Part shown: piece by piece, positions 1 through 6,942 of the stretch
How the letters are laid out: the number at the start of each line of letters is the position of its first letter
Numbering within the stretch: position 1 is the first letter of the stretch
From: Flavobacterium sp.
GTDB lineage: Bacteria > Bacteroidota > Bacteroidia > Flavobacteriales > Flavobacteriaceae
Direction of reading: 5' to 3'
Length of the DNA: 33,000 bases
NCBI RefSeq assembly: GCF_013822155.1
Contig: NZ_PNJW01000034.1
Coordinates: 1-33,000, forward strand
The notes under the pieces: model-generated
What the model saw: only the letters and a program-made list of their open reading frames with translations
Database searches by the model: none
What the model was told of the DNA's origin: nothing
Made by a program: the position numbers and the translations under genes

Positions 1-1
1 A

Positions 2-193
2 ATTATTAAAGATGAACTGGATGTTTTGTCAAAATTGGAAATGGAACCTGAACAAAAAGGTGATTTGCTTTATCAACAACTTTTATGTTTCAATAAAATG
101 GGTGATATCAAAAAATCAATTGAATTTAAAAAAACGGTACTTGAATATTATCAACAAAATGGTTTAGATTTATCAATTTTGTATAATTTATAA
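2..193 (+). CDS. C-terminal end of a gene entering from the left, unidentified
   Basis: An open frame runs from the window edge to a TAA at 191-193 and gives 63 residues with no start inside the window. The peptide is helical in character and rich in Lys, Leu and Glu. The stretch around KMGDIKKSIEFKKTVLEYY resembles the second helix of a TPR-like repeat, but one fragment cannot prove this. A strong hairpin terminator follows directly, which supports a true gene end. I do not recognise the protein. Confidence 0.6.
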   Translation: MIKDELDVLSKLEMEPEQKGDLLYQQLLCFNKMGDIKKSIEFKKTVLEYYQQNGLDLSILYNL

Positions 194-226
194 AAAAAAA
201 ACACCAACCGGCACAGTTGGTGTTTT
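191..226. terminator. Bidirectional rho-independent terminator between convergent genes
   Basis: An 8-bp perfect stem (ACACCAAC at 201-208, GTTGGTGT at 216-223) with a 7-nt loop is flanked by an A-run on the left and TTT on the right. It can therefore end the partial plus-strand gene and also the minus-strand pair at 250-848. The stem extends by A-T pairs to 198 and 226. Confidence 0.85.
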
Positions 227-249
227 CAACTTAACAAACTAACTAGATT

Positions 250-543
250 CTATTGCGAATAATAGATTCTGTTTATTGGAATGATTGCTCCTTTTTTTAG
301 GATAACTTTATCATCAGTAATACCCCAAATAGTAGTTTCTACCATTTTTTTAGAAGTACTGTCTTCAAAATAGATTTTTGTTTTAATATGTTCAATATTT
401 CCTAGAGCTAAGGCTCTTGTTAATCCGGCAATGCGGTGTCTTTTTAGCTCTTTGCTTTCTAAAACATCTAGTTTTGGAAAATTCAGCGAATGAACCAATT
501 CTTTCTCTATTAATTCAAAGAAAGTGGGCATAGTTTCTGTCAT
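250..543 (-). CDS. Small conserved-type protein of unknown function (tandem paralog, second gene)
   Basis: This 97-residue protein has no signal peptide or membrane segment. It aligns end to end with the gene just upstream (555-848). Shared blocks include FPK.DVL, GN....K.KIYFED, SKK.VE and IPINRIY. The C-terminal half alternates polar and hydrophobic residues like a small beta domain (KIYFED, VETTIWGIT, KVILKKG), preceded by a helical half. Only 11 nt separate the two genes, so they are very likely co-transcribed from the promoter at 887-915. I do not recognise the family. A cytosolic regulator or ligand-binding role would be a guess. Confidence 0.75.
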   Translation of the reverse strand: MTETMPTFFELIEKELVHSLNFPKLDVLESKELKRHRIAGLTRALALGNIEHIKTKIYFEDSTSKKMVETTIWGITDDKVILKKGAIIPINRIYYSQ

Positions 544-554
544 ATAATAGCATT

Positions 555-848
555 TTAGGTATAAAACTTAAATGTTCTGTAAATTCTATTAATTGGAATT
601 CCAATACCTTGTGTTAATATCACACGTTTATTTGTGACACCACATACTTTTGCTTCTACAACTTTTTTAGAAAGATTATCTTCAAAGTATATCTTGATTT
701 TAAAATAATCAAGATTGCCAAATGACAAAGCTAATTTCAACTCGGAAATACGCTGAAGAATTGCTTCATTTTTACTTAATACATCAGACTTAGGAAACAC
801 GAGAGAAGAAATTTTCTCGTTTTCAATGGATTCATAAAGAGTCGCCAT
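555..848 (-). CDS. Small conserved-type protein of unknown function (tandem paralog, first gene)
   Basis: This 97-residue soluble protein is a paralog of the downstream gene at 250-543. It keeps FPKSDVL, GNLDYFKIKIYFED, SKKVVEAKV and IPINRIY and differs mostly in the N-terminal helical part (YESIENEKISSL) and the last few residues. The ATG at 848 lies about 40 nt after a good Bacteroidetes -7 element, so this is the promoter-proximal gene of the pair. Function is unknown. The parallel conservation of both copies argues against one being a decaying duplicate. Confidence 0.75.
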   Translation of the reverse strand: MATLYESIENEKISSLVFPKSDVLSKNEAILQRISELKLALSFGNLDYFKIKIYFEDNLSKKVVEAKVCGVTNKRVILTQGIGIPINRIYRTFKFYT

Positions 849-886
849 AGTGCTAAATTTAGGTTAATAATAGATTTAAGGGGACT

Positions 887-915
887 CAAATTTAACATAA
901 TATTTTAAATAACAA
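887..915 (-). promoter_or_regulatory. Promoter of the 97-residue paralog pair
   Basis: Read on the minus strand, TTG (915-913) is followed by an 18-nt spacer and TAAATTTG (894-887), matching the Bacteroidetes TTG/TAnnTTTG pattern. The predicted transcript starts near 880, leaving a leader of roughly 30 nt before the ATG at 848. Confidence 0.6.
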
Positions 916-1040
916 CATTTTTTTTGATTTTTTTTTAATTATTTTTAAAATAACGTTGAAATGTGTATTGAATAGTTGATTTAATTATTGTATGAAAACA
1001 TCAATTAATATAAAAATTTCAAATTATTATTTTGCAGAAA

Positions 1041-1074
1041 ATAAAAATCCCTTGAGAATTCCTCAAAGGATTTA
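1041..1074 (-). terminator. Terminator of the tRNA-Pro transcript
   Basis: A stem formed by 1045-1056 and 1062-1073 (11 pairs of 12, one C-A mismatch) closes on a 5-nt loop and is followed on the minus strand by a T-rich tail. It starts 7 nt after the tRNA 3' end. Confidence 0.75.
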
Positions 1075-1079
1075 TTTCG

Positions 1080-1153
1080 TCGGGATGACTGGATTCGAAC
1101 CAGCGACCCCTAGCACCCCATGCTAGTAAGCTACCAGGCTGCTCTACATCCCG
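1080..1153 (-). tRNA. tRNA-Pro (anticodon GGG)
   Basis: The minus strand folds into a 74-nt cloverleaf. It has acceptor arms CGGGATG/CATCCCG, D stem GAGC/GCTT with GG in the loop, anticodon stem CTAGC/GCTAG with loop ATGGGGT (anticodon GGG), a 5-nt variable loop, T stem GCTGG/CCAGT with loop TTCGAAT, and discriminator A. The CCA end is not encoded, so it must be added by the CCA-adding enzyme. It is a single tRNA gene with its own promoter and terminator. Confidence 0.95.
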
Positions 1154-1164
1154 AATAGTGAAGG

Positions 1165-1196
1165 CAAATGTAATTCATTGTAATATATATCACAAA
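1165..1196 (-). promoter_or_regulatory. Promoter of tRNA-Pro
   Basis: On the minus strand TTTG (1196-1193), a 20-nt spacer and TACATTTG (1172-1165) match the Bacteroidetes consensus. The -7 box ends 11 nt before the mature tRNA 5' end at 1153, so the 5' leader would be only a few nucleotides. Confidence 0.65.
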
Positions 1197-1240
1197 ATAA
1201 TAGGGATGAAATTGTTAATTTAATATTTCAAATTCTAAAT

Positions 1241-1268
1241 AAAAATAGCCCCAATAATTTGGGGCTAT
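1241..1268 (-). terminator. Terminator of the subtilase gene
   Basis: A 9-bp perfect GC-rich stem (1245-1253 with 1260-1268, core AGCCCC/GGGGCT) closes on a 6-nt loop and is followed on the minus strand by a T-run. It lies 22 nt after the stop codon. Confidence 0.85.
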
Positions 1269-1290
1269 ATAAATTTCTAAAAATTGAATT

Positions 1291-2805
1291 TTATTGAACC
1301 GCAGTCAATGCATTAATAATTCCGTGACCAAATTGGGAATTTTTAGTTGGATAAAATTGTGAGGATTGTTTCATCTTCGTCAAAACCTGTGCTTTAGTCC
1401 ATGATGGATTTTTTGCCCATACTAATGCAGCAATTCCGGCAGTAGTTGCCGTTGCCACAGATGATCCGCCTACATAATCAGCTTGATTGTTATAATAACT
1501 CAACACCGGAACTGTATTGTTGCTTCCTGAACGTTGCATCATAATAGTAAAGTCTATTTCACTTCCACTATGACAAACATCGCATTTTTGATACGTTGAA
1601 GCTTCTTTAATTCCGGTTACCGCAACAGTTTCAGGCATCCAAGCCGGAAAAATAACACCCACAAAATTAGTAAATGAGGTTGAAGTTCCACCGGCACAGA
1701 AAATTAATTTTCCTCTGTTGTTGGCATATCGAACCCCATCTTCAATTTTTCCAACAGAAAAAATATGCCCCATTGACATTGAAATTATTTTGACATCTGT
1801 TCTGTTTCCTAATGCAGTAAATGCATTTTTAACTCCATTTTGTTCATGGTAGCCGTTCAAAACAACATCGGATGATGCTCGATAGGTCAATAAATTGGCA
1901 TTATAAGCAACTCCAACGGGTAAACCATTTCCGTTTCGAGGAGCTGTAGCAACAGATGCCATACTAGTTCCATGTCCACATAAATCATTGACACCATCGG
2001 TTGTTGTTGACCAAGGCCAAATAGAATCTACATAAGTACCATATCGTTGGACAGAACGCCCGGAAGAAAGTCCGGTATTAAAACTAGTATTCATCAATGA
2101 CTGTTGAGAAGATAAACCAGAATCGACAACACCAATCGTTATTCCACTTCCGGAGCTATAACCCCAAGCCGATGGAATTCCATGTTTGTAAAATGCCCAA
2201 GGAACCTGAGCGTTTGGTGAAATAGTCGTAAAATCAGCCGAACTGATTGTTGATGTACCATATCCACAACCCGAATCAGATTGAATTTGATTATCTTTTG
2301 GATTTCCTTGATTTTCAAAAGAAAAATAACGATAATCTGCCGGTTCAACATAACGTACAAATTTATTTTGTCGAAGAGCTTCAAGTGTTTCTTGTTTTGT
2401 TATGGTAACATCTATTAAATTCAAATAGGCATCTTGATTTATAACCAAGTGTTCATTTTGATCACCTTCATATCTTTTGATCAGATTGATTAATTCATTT
2501 TGAATTTGATTTGATGAAGCAGATTTTGTTCTGTCAAAATCAGAGCTATTAATACCAAAACCAACAGTTACCAAATTATTACCTTTCAAAACAGCACTCC
2601 ATAACATGTGTGTAGTAGCTTTTTTCCAATAAAACTTTTCACCAGTTTGATTGTACGAATTGATATTCTCGTTAATCTGTCGAGCAGTTAAAGGCTCTTG
2701 TTGGTTAGAAATTGTAATCAACTCTTCTTTCATTTCATCTTCTTTTGAACACGAAACCAAAAATAAAAGAGTAAAAACTGAAATTCTACATAATTTTTTT
2801 ATCAT
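1291..2805 (-). CDS. Subtilisin-like (S8) serine protease, lipoprotein, with altered oxyanion residue
   Basis: This 504-residue protein starts with a lipoprotein signal (hydrophobic segment then LVSC, lipid Cys19), so it should be anchored in the envelope. Residues about 30-160 look like an inhibitor-type propeptide (VINQDAYLNLIDV, FVRYVEPADY). The catalytic domain carries Asp228 (GVVDSG), His278 (CGHGTSMA) and Ser449 (GGSSVATATTAG), the complete S8 triad in the correct order. Two features are odd. The oxyanion-hole Asn, normally in AAGN, is Gly373 here (CAGG), and a CxxCH sequence (Cys408 to His412) lies before the catalytic Ser. There is no T9SS sorting domain. It sits alone between two terminators. 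The family call is secure; substrate and activity level are not known. Confidence 0.9.
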   Translation of the reverse strand: MIKKLCRISVFTLLFLVSCSKEDEMKEELITISNQQEPLTARQINENINSYNQTGEKFYWKKATTHMLWSAVLKGNNLVTVGFGINSSDFDRTKSASSNQIQNELINLIKRYEGDQNEHLVINQDAYLNLIDVTITKQETLEALRQNKFVRYVEPADYRYFSFENQGNPKDNQIQSDSGCGYGTSTISSADFTTISPNAQVPWAFYKHGIPSAWGYSSGSGITIGVVDSGLSSQQSLMNTSFNTGLSSGRSVQRYGTYVDSIWPWSTTTDGVNDLCGHGTSMASVATAPRNGNGLPVGVAYNANLLTYRASSDVVLNGYHEQNGVKNAFTALGNRTDVKIISMSMGHIFSVGKIEDGVRYANNRGKLIFCAGGTSTSFTNFVGVIFPAWMPETVAVTGIKEASTYQKCDVCHSGSEIDFTIMMQRSGSNNTVPVLSYYNNQADYVGGSSVATATTAGIAALVWAKNPSWTKAQVLTKMKQSSQFYPTKNSQFGHGIINALTAVQ

Positions 2806-2872
2806 ACTTTTAATTTTTTAGCTTAAGATTCACGAATATAATAATTATTCAATCTTAAATATAAAAAGTTAA

Positions 2873-2910
2873 TAAAAAAATAAGGGTCAAAACCAAATTG
2901 GCAATGACCC
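2873..2910 (-). terminator. Terminator after the OmpW-like gene
   Basis: GGGTCA (2884-2889) pairs with TGACCC (2905-2910) around a 15-nt loop, with a long T-rich tail on the minus strand. A second small palindrome (TCGAC 2919-2923 with GTCGA 2929-2933) lies between it and the stop codon. Confidence 0.6.
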
Positions 2911-2952
2911 CCTACTTCTCGACACGACGTCGAATACTAACCAATAATTTAT

Positions 2953-3651
2953 TTAGAATTTCATTCCTACACCAATTCCAACAATCCAAGGATCAATTGT
3001 AACCTCAGCTGGAATACTTAATCCTGTGGCTAAATTTGAAGCATCAACTGTTACATCAGTTTTTAAGAATAATTTTTTAACATCAAAGTTTACGAAATAT
3101 TTATCTGTAAATAAAATATCAAAACCTACTTGACCTGCAAAACCAATTGCATTGTCATATTCAATTCCTTTAACAACATCTCCTTCTTCAACATTATAGA
3201 AAATAGTATAGTTGATACCAGCTCCAACATATGGTTTAAATTTTTTCTCTTTCATTGGGAAAAAATGATATTGTGCAGTTAATGTTGGAGGTAATAACAT
3301 TACACTTCCTAAATCAACATCATAACTTGTTGGACCACCAATAGCAGAGATATCAGAACCTACTGTGTTTACATCATGTTTTGCGGTTCCTAAAATTAAT
3401 TCGGCGGCAAAATGTTCCGTAAAGAAATAAGTAAAATCTAATTCAGGTACATAGGCATTAGAAATGGCTATATCTCCACCAATGATTCCAATGGTTGCAG
3501 ATTGATCCGGGAAAATACCAATTCCTCTTAATCGTACTTGCCAATTTCTTTCACAATCAGCCGTTGCTTTTTCAGTTGTTTTTTCTTGAGCTTGAACAAA
3601 ATTTGTAATCATTAAAGATACCGTTACTAAAATAAAAGTTATTTTTCTCAT
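2953..3651 (-). CDS. OmpW-family outer-membrane beta-barrel protein
   Basis: This 232-residue protein has a Sec signal peptide (about residues 1-21, cut after VQA). The mature part shows alternating amphipathic strands, the RLRGIGIFPDQSA opening, a PPTLTAQYHFFP segment, KPYVGAGINYTIFYN, and a C-terminal strand ending in Phe (GIGVGMKF), as expected for BAM recognition. These are typical of OmpW, an eight-stranded barrel that forms a hydrophobic channel. It is divergent from smpB across a 141-nt gap. Two TATTTTTG sequences (3678-3685 and 3726-3733, minus strand) could be -7 elements, but neither has a good -33 partner. The family call is solid; the ligand is unknown. Confidence 0.85.
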   Translation of the reverse strand: MRKITFILVTVSLMITNFVQAQEKTTEKATADCERNWQVRLRGIGIFPDQSATIGIIGGDIAISNAYVPELDFTYFFTEHFAAELILGTAKHDVNTVGSDISAIGGPTSYDVDLGSVMLLPPTLTAQYHFFPMKEKKFKPYVGAGINYTIFYNVEEGDVVKGIEYDNAIGFAGQVGFDILFTDKYFVNFDVKKLFLKTDVTVDASNLATGLSIPAEVTIDPWIVGIGVGMKF

Positions 3652-3777
3652 TATTAAATTGTTTTAAAATTATTGACCAAAAATAATTTTAACAAATAAT
3701 TAAAAAACTGATAAAAATCATATCTCAAAAATATTTTCTAGTGTAATAAATTTTTAAATAATCCTCATTTTTGTTCT

Positions 3778-3785
3778 TACATTTG
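3778..3785 (+). promoter_or_regulatory. Possible -7 promoter element of smpB
   Basis: TACATTTG matches TAnnTTTG exactly but no TTG lies at the usual distance upstream. If used, transcription would begin only a few bases before the ATG at 3793, giving an almost leaderless mRNA. Confidence 0.35.
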
Positions 3786-3792
3786 CAACATT

Positions 3793-4245
3793 ATGCAAAG
3801 AATGATAAACATACTGAATAAAAGAGCCAAATTTGATTACGAATTTTTGGAGAAATATGATGCCGGAATTGTTTTAACCGGTACAGAAATAAAATCTATT
3901 AGATTGGGAAAAGCTTCAATTACCGAAAGTTTTTGCGAATTTCACGATGGTGAATTATTTGTAATTAATTCACAAGTTGAGGAATATTTATATGGCACTC
4001 ATTATAATCACAAAGCTAAAAGTGAACGTAAACTTTTATTAAACAAAAAAGAATTAAAAAGTTTAGAAAAAAGTATGCAAAATAAAGGTCTAACAATCAT
4101 TCCTTTGCGACTATATGTCAACGAAAAAGGATATGCCAAAATGGAAATTGCTTTATGCAGAGGTAAAAAGACCTATGATAAAAGAGAAACCATAAAAGAC
4201 AGAGATACCAAGCGTGAAATTGATAGAATGAAAAAAAGTTTTTAA
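3793..4245 (+). CDS. smpB: SsrA-binding protein SmpB
   Basis: This 150-residue protein binds tmRNA and brings it to stalled ribosomes for trans-translation. Family landmarks are NILNKRAKFDYEF at the start, GIVLTGTEIKSIR, the FCEFHDGELFVIN segment, LLLNKKELKSL, the LTIIPLRLYVNEKGYAKMEIALCRGKK core, and the basic C-terminal tail (DKRETIKDRDTKREIDRMKKSF) that folds in the decoding channel. A second in-frame ATG at 3802 is possible. The ssrA RNA itself is not in this window. Length and motif order are normal. Confidence 0.97.
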   Translation: MQRMINILNKRAKFDYEFLEKYDAGIVLTGTEIKSIRLGKASITESFCEFHDGELFVINSQVEEYLYGTHYNHKAKSERKLLLNKKELKSLEKSMQNKGLTIIPLRLYVNEKGYAKMEIALCRGKKTYDKRETIKDRDTKREIDRMKKSF

Positions 4246-4325
4246 CGCACTTTTTTAAGAGTCTATCTGATTATTCTAATTTTATTTCTATTTTTAAACA
4301 ATAATAAACTTTTCAAAATAATTTT

Positions 4326-4964
4326 ATGAAAAAAATTCTGGGATTTATAGCATTTTCTTTTTTACTTTCTTGCAGTAGTAGTAACACAACCATAGTTAAC
4401 AGCTGGAGAGATCCAAACACATCGTTAGCCAGTGAACAATTTAAAAAAGTATTAGTGGTTGCACTATTGAAAGATGATGTTACCAGAAGAGTAGTAGAAA
4501 CAAAATTTCAAGAATATAATCCGGGATTTAAACCTTCCTACAATTTTTTGCATCAAGGAAACAAGGATATGACGCAAGAAATGTTAATTAAACTTTTAAA
4601 TTTAGAAAAATTTGATGGCGTTGTAACATTGCGATTAGTAGACACCCGTGTGGAAACAGATTATGTTGCAGGAATGAACACTTCATTGTATTATGGTAAT
4701 CCTTATTACAACAGTTATGGCACCATGTTTGGTGGTTGGTATGGCTATTATTCACCTTATTATTACGATCCAGGTTATTATGTTGAAAACACCTATTATT
4801 TTATAGAAACCAATATTTTTTCATTAAAAAATAATAATTTAATCTGGTCAGGAACAACAAAATCATCTAATGTACCCGGCCATATTGACGAAACAGCCGG
4901 AAATATTATAAATGAAATTGTTACTCAAATGAGAAAAGACGGTTCATTGCCTCCTTTAAAATAA
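4326..4964 (+). CDS. Lipoprotein of unknown function with a Tyr/Gly-rich insert
   Basis: This 212-residue protein has a clear lipoprotein signal (FSFLLSC, lipid Cys16). After a short Ser/Asn linker comes a VNSWRDPN motif, an alpha/beta part (KKVLVVALLKDDVTRRVVETKF) and a C-terminal IIWSGTTKS-like strand followed by a helix (IINEIVTQMRKDG). This layout is reminiscent of small periplasmic lipoproteins such as the DUF4136 type, but I am not certain of the family. Residues about 121-158 are very rich in Tyr and Gly (YYNSYG, YGYYSPYYYDPGYY) and look like a surface loop. It is a single-gene unit ending in a strong terminator. Confidence 0.75.
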   Translation: MKKILGFIAFSFLLSCSSSNTTIVNSWRDPNTSLASEQFKKVLVVALLKDDVTRRVVETKFQEYNPGFKPSYNFLHQGNKDMTQEMLIKLLNLEKFDGVVTLRLVDTRVETDYVAGMNTSLYYGNPYYNSYGTMFGGWYGYYSPYYYDPGYYVENTYYFIETNIFSLKNNNLIWSGTTKSSNVPGHIDETAGNIINEIVTQMRKDGSLPPLK

Positions 4965-4984
4965 AAGTTCAAAAAATAAAAGTT

Positions 4985-5021
4985 TCGCAAGTAATTTAAA
5001 AAGTTACTTGCGATTTTTTTT
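4985..5021 (+). terminator. Strong rho-independent terminator
   Basis: A 10-bp perfect stem (TCGCAAGTAA 4985-4994, TTACTTGCGA 5004-5013) with a 9-nt loop is followed by eight T residues. The end of the T-run doubles as the -33 element of the next gene. Confidence 0.9.
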
Positions 5022-5049
5022 GTGCGTCCGGCATATGTGACTATTTTTG
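5019..5049 (+). promoter_or_regulatory. Promoter of the HTH-Fic gene
   Basis: TTTG (5019-5022), a 19-nt spacer and TATTTTTG (5042-5049) match the Bacteroidetes promoter. Transcription should start around 5055, about 10 nt before the ATG at 5066. The element overlaps the inverted repeats described at 5038-5069. Confidence 0.65.
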
Positions 5050-5069
5050 TCATGACATTAATGTGATGA
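5038..5069 (+). promoter_or_regulatory. Candidate operator (nested inverted repeats) at the HTH-Fic promoter
   Basis: TGAC (5038-5041) and GTCA (5049-5052) exactly bracket the -7 box. TGTCATGACA (5048-5057) and ACATTAATGT (5055-5064) are both perfect 10-bp palindromes. The latter extends to a 20-bp imperfect palindrome (TCAT-N-ACATTAATGT-N-ATGA, 5050-5069) that covers the start codon. The downstream gene encodes an Xre-type HTH, so autorepression is the natural hypothesis; this is inference. Confidence 0.45.
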
Positions 5070-6112
5070 AAAATTTATTAAAAAATGCCCGTGAACAAAA
5101 GAATCTAAAAACTCGTGAAGTAGCACAACTTCTGGGGATAGATCAAGCATTGATTAGTAAATTTGAAAATGGTACAAGGAAACCAACTCGTGAACAAATT
5201 ACTAAATTAGCCTCCTTTTTAGAGCTCGATTATGAAACCTTAATGATTGCTTGGTTAAAAGAAAAAATTTTAAATGAAATTGGTTCGGATGAGTTAGCCT
5301 TAAAAGCGATACATGTAGCTGAAGAACATATCAAAAATAATCTCTCTTTTAATCGAAAGGAAATATCAAATTCATTGCAACTAGTTTTAAATGAAATTGA
5401 TGGTTTAAAGAAATTTTTGGATCAAAAAAGAAGTAATGACCGTTTTAGAATTGCACAAACTCTTGAATTGGAATATACTTTTGAAAGTAACCGTATTGAA
5501 GGAAACACGTTGACTTTGCATGAAACCGATTTAGTTATCAACGAAGGGTTAACCGTTTCCGGAAAAAGTATGCGTGAACATTTAGAAGCAATTAATCACA
5601 AAGAAGCCATCGGATATATCAAGCAATTGACGGAAAGAGGCTTTCCGTTTAATGAACGAGAATTGCTCTCTATACACAATTTAATTCTTCGTGGTATTAT
5701 TCCGGAAGATGCCGGAAGTTATCGCAGGGTACAAGTAATGATTACCGGAAGTCAACACATGCCACCTCAACCCTATTTGCTTTCCAAAGAAATGGACGAT
5801 TATTTTATTTGGTATGAAAGTCAAAAAAGCAAATTACATCCGGTAATTTTAGCTGCTGAAATGCACGAAAGGTTAGTCAATATTCAACCTTTTATTGATG
5901 GAAATGGAAGAACTTCCCGTTTAGTCATGAACTTAATTTTACTACAACATGGTTATGTTATAGCCAATATCAAAGGTAATTATGAAAATCGAATGAAGTA
6001 TTACAATTCATTAGAATCAGCACAAACAAAAAACAATAAAGAAGATTTTTTACTCTTTATTGCTCAGGTTGAAAAAGAAAATTTAGAAAGATATTTAAGC
6101 ATGATAAATTAA
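5066..6112 (+). CDS. Fic-domain protein with N-terminal Xre HTH; catalytic His replaced by Gln
   Basis: A GTG at 5063 also opens this frame, but the adjacent ATG at 5066 is preferred (348 residues; numbering from there). Residues 1-60 form a Xre-type helix-turn-helix (LKTREVAQLLGIDQALISKFENG). Then come a helical linker and a Fic domain. The Fic motif reads QPFIDGNGRTSR (274-285), while the family consensus is HPFx(D/E)GNGRxxR, so the His that acts as general base in AMP transfer is Gln274 (codon CAA). The inhibitory-helix motif (S/T)xxxE(G/N) is present as SNRIEG (141-146) upstream of the Fic core, the class II arrangement. There is no antitoxin-like neighbour. It may be a DNA-binding regulator with an altered or inactive nucleotide-binding Fic domain, or a variant enzyme. 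Confidence 0.9.
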   Translation: MKNLLKNAREQKNLKTREVAQLLGIDQALISKFENGTRKPTREQITKLASFLELDYETLMIAWLKEKILNEIGSDELALKAIHVAEEHIKNNLSFNRKEISNSLQLVLNEIDGLKKFLDQKRSNDRFRIAQTLELEYTFESNRIEGNTLTLHETDLVINEGLTVSGKSMREHLEAINHKEAIGYIKQLTERGFPFNERELLSIHNLILRGIIPEDAGSYRRVQVMITGSQHMPPQPYLLSKEMDDYFIWYESQKSKLHPVILAAEMHERLVNIQPFIDGNGRTSRLVMNLILLQHGYVIANIKGNYENRMKYYNSLESAQTKNNKEDFLLFIAQVEKENLERYLSMIN

Positions 6113-6144
6113 CAAGAATCCGGCAAAATTTGAGTTTCATTATT

Positions 6145-6786
6145 TCAATTCTTATCTTCTAACAACGGAACAAATCGAAACTCACCATGTTCATGTTTTT
6201 CAAATTGTGTTTCATTTTTTCGAATTAACAAAGTCATTATCTGCTCGTTTTTTCCCAAAGGAATAACTAATCGCCCCCCAATTTTTAACTGTTCCATTAA
6301 GGGTTTTGGAATTGTTGGAGCTCCGGCAGTAACAATAATGCTATCAAAAGGAGCATAATCAGGTAATCCTTTGTATCCATCACCAAATGATAAATGTTTG
6401 GGTCTGATTCCTAATTTTGGTAATAATAATGATGTTTTTTTAAACAGCTCCAATTGTCTTTCTATTGAATATACTTTTGCTCCCATTGTGCACAAAACTG
6501 CCGTTTGATAACCAGAACCTGTTCCAATTTCTAATACTTTATCTCCCTTTTTTACTTCTAATAATTGCGTTTGAAAAGCAACAGTATAGGGTTGCGAAAT
6601 GGTTTGCCCTGCACTTATCGGAAAAGCTTTGTCTTGGTAAGCATATTGTTCAAAACCGGAATCTAAAAATAAATGACGAGGGATTTTTTGTATAGCCTCC
6701 AGTACGTTTTTGTCTACTATTCCTTTTCCTTCCAATAGCTTGACCAACTGATTTCGAAGTCCTTGATGTTTAGAAGTGTCTTTCAA
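6145..6786 (-). CDS. pcm: Protein-L-isoaspartate O-methyltransferase
   Basis: This 213-residue enzyme transfers methyl from S-adenosylmethionine to isoaspartyl residues in aged proteins, starting their repair. Family features are GQTISQPYTVA (60-70), which forms the substrate side, motif I EIGTGSGYQTA (86-96) for AdoMet binding, IVTAGAP, and the post-III segment GGRLVIPLG. Length is typical. It is convergent with the Fic gene across a 32-nt gap with no clear terminator and stands alone on its strand. No signal peptide is visible, so it is cytosolic. Confidence 0.95.
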   Translation of the reverse strand: MKDTSKHQGLRNQLVKLLEGKGIVDKNVLEAIQKIPRHLFLDSGFEQYAYQDKAFPISAGQTISQPYTVAFQTQLLEVKKGDKVLEIGTGSGYQTAVLCTMGAKVYSIERQLELFKKTSLLLPKLGIRPKHLSFGDGYKGLPDYAPFDSIIVTAGAPTIPKPLMEQLKIGGRLVIPLGKNEQIMTLLIRKNETQFEKHEHGEFRFVPLLEDKN

Positions 6787-6897
6787 TTTTGGTAATCTTT
6801 ATTTTGGTAAAAATAGTGGTAAAAAATCCAATTTACAAAATCTAAAGTTGAAGAATAAATATTGATAAACTTCTTAGCAATTTGAAGTTTTTAAACA

Positions 6898-6927
6898 TTG
6901 GATTTTCTCATATTATTACTATTTTTG
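6898..6927 (+). promoter_or_regulatory. Promoter of the oxidoreductase-led operon
   Basis: TTG (6898-6900), a 19-nt spacer and TATTTTTG (6920-6927) match the Bacteroidetes consensus. The predicted start of transcription, near 6934, lies 9 nt before the ATG at 6943, which rules out the longer reading frame that begins with the TTG of the -33 box. Confidence 0.7.
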
Positions 6928-6942
6928 ATAAAATTTACTTTT

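Noticed and set aside
849..1079. Hidden gene or RNA in the AT-rich gap left of the tRNA
   Set aside because: I found only the promoter of the paralog pair and the tRNA terminator; no open frame with protein-like composition.
4985..5021. Possible riboswitch or small RNA between the lipoprotein and Fic genes
   Set aside because: The structure is a single stem with a T-run, fully explained as a terminator.
6113..6152. AAGAAT...ATTCTT pairing between the convergent Fic and pcm genes as a terminator
   Set aside because: Six A/T pairs separated by about 30 nt are too weak to call.
6898..6942. A longer N-terminus for the Gfo/Idh/MocA protein beginning at TTG 6898
   Set aside because: The extra 15 residues are translated from the promoter itself (TTG is the -33 box and TATTTTTG the -7 box), and the Rossmann fold starts properly at the ATG at 6943.
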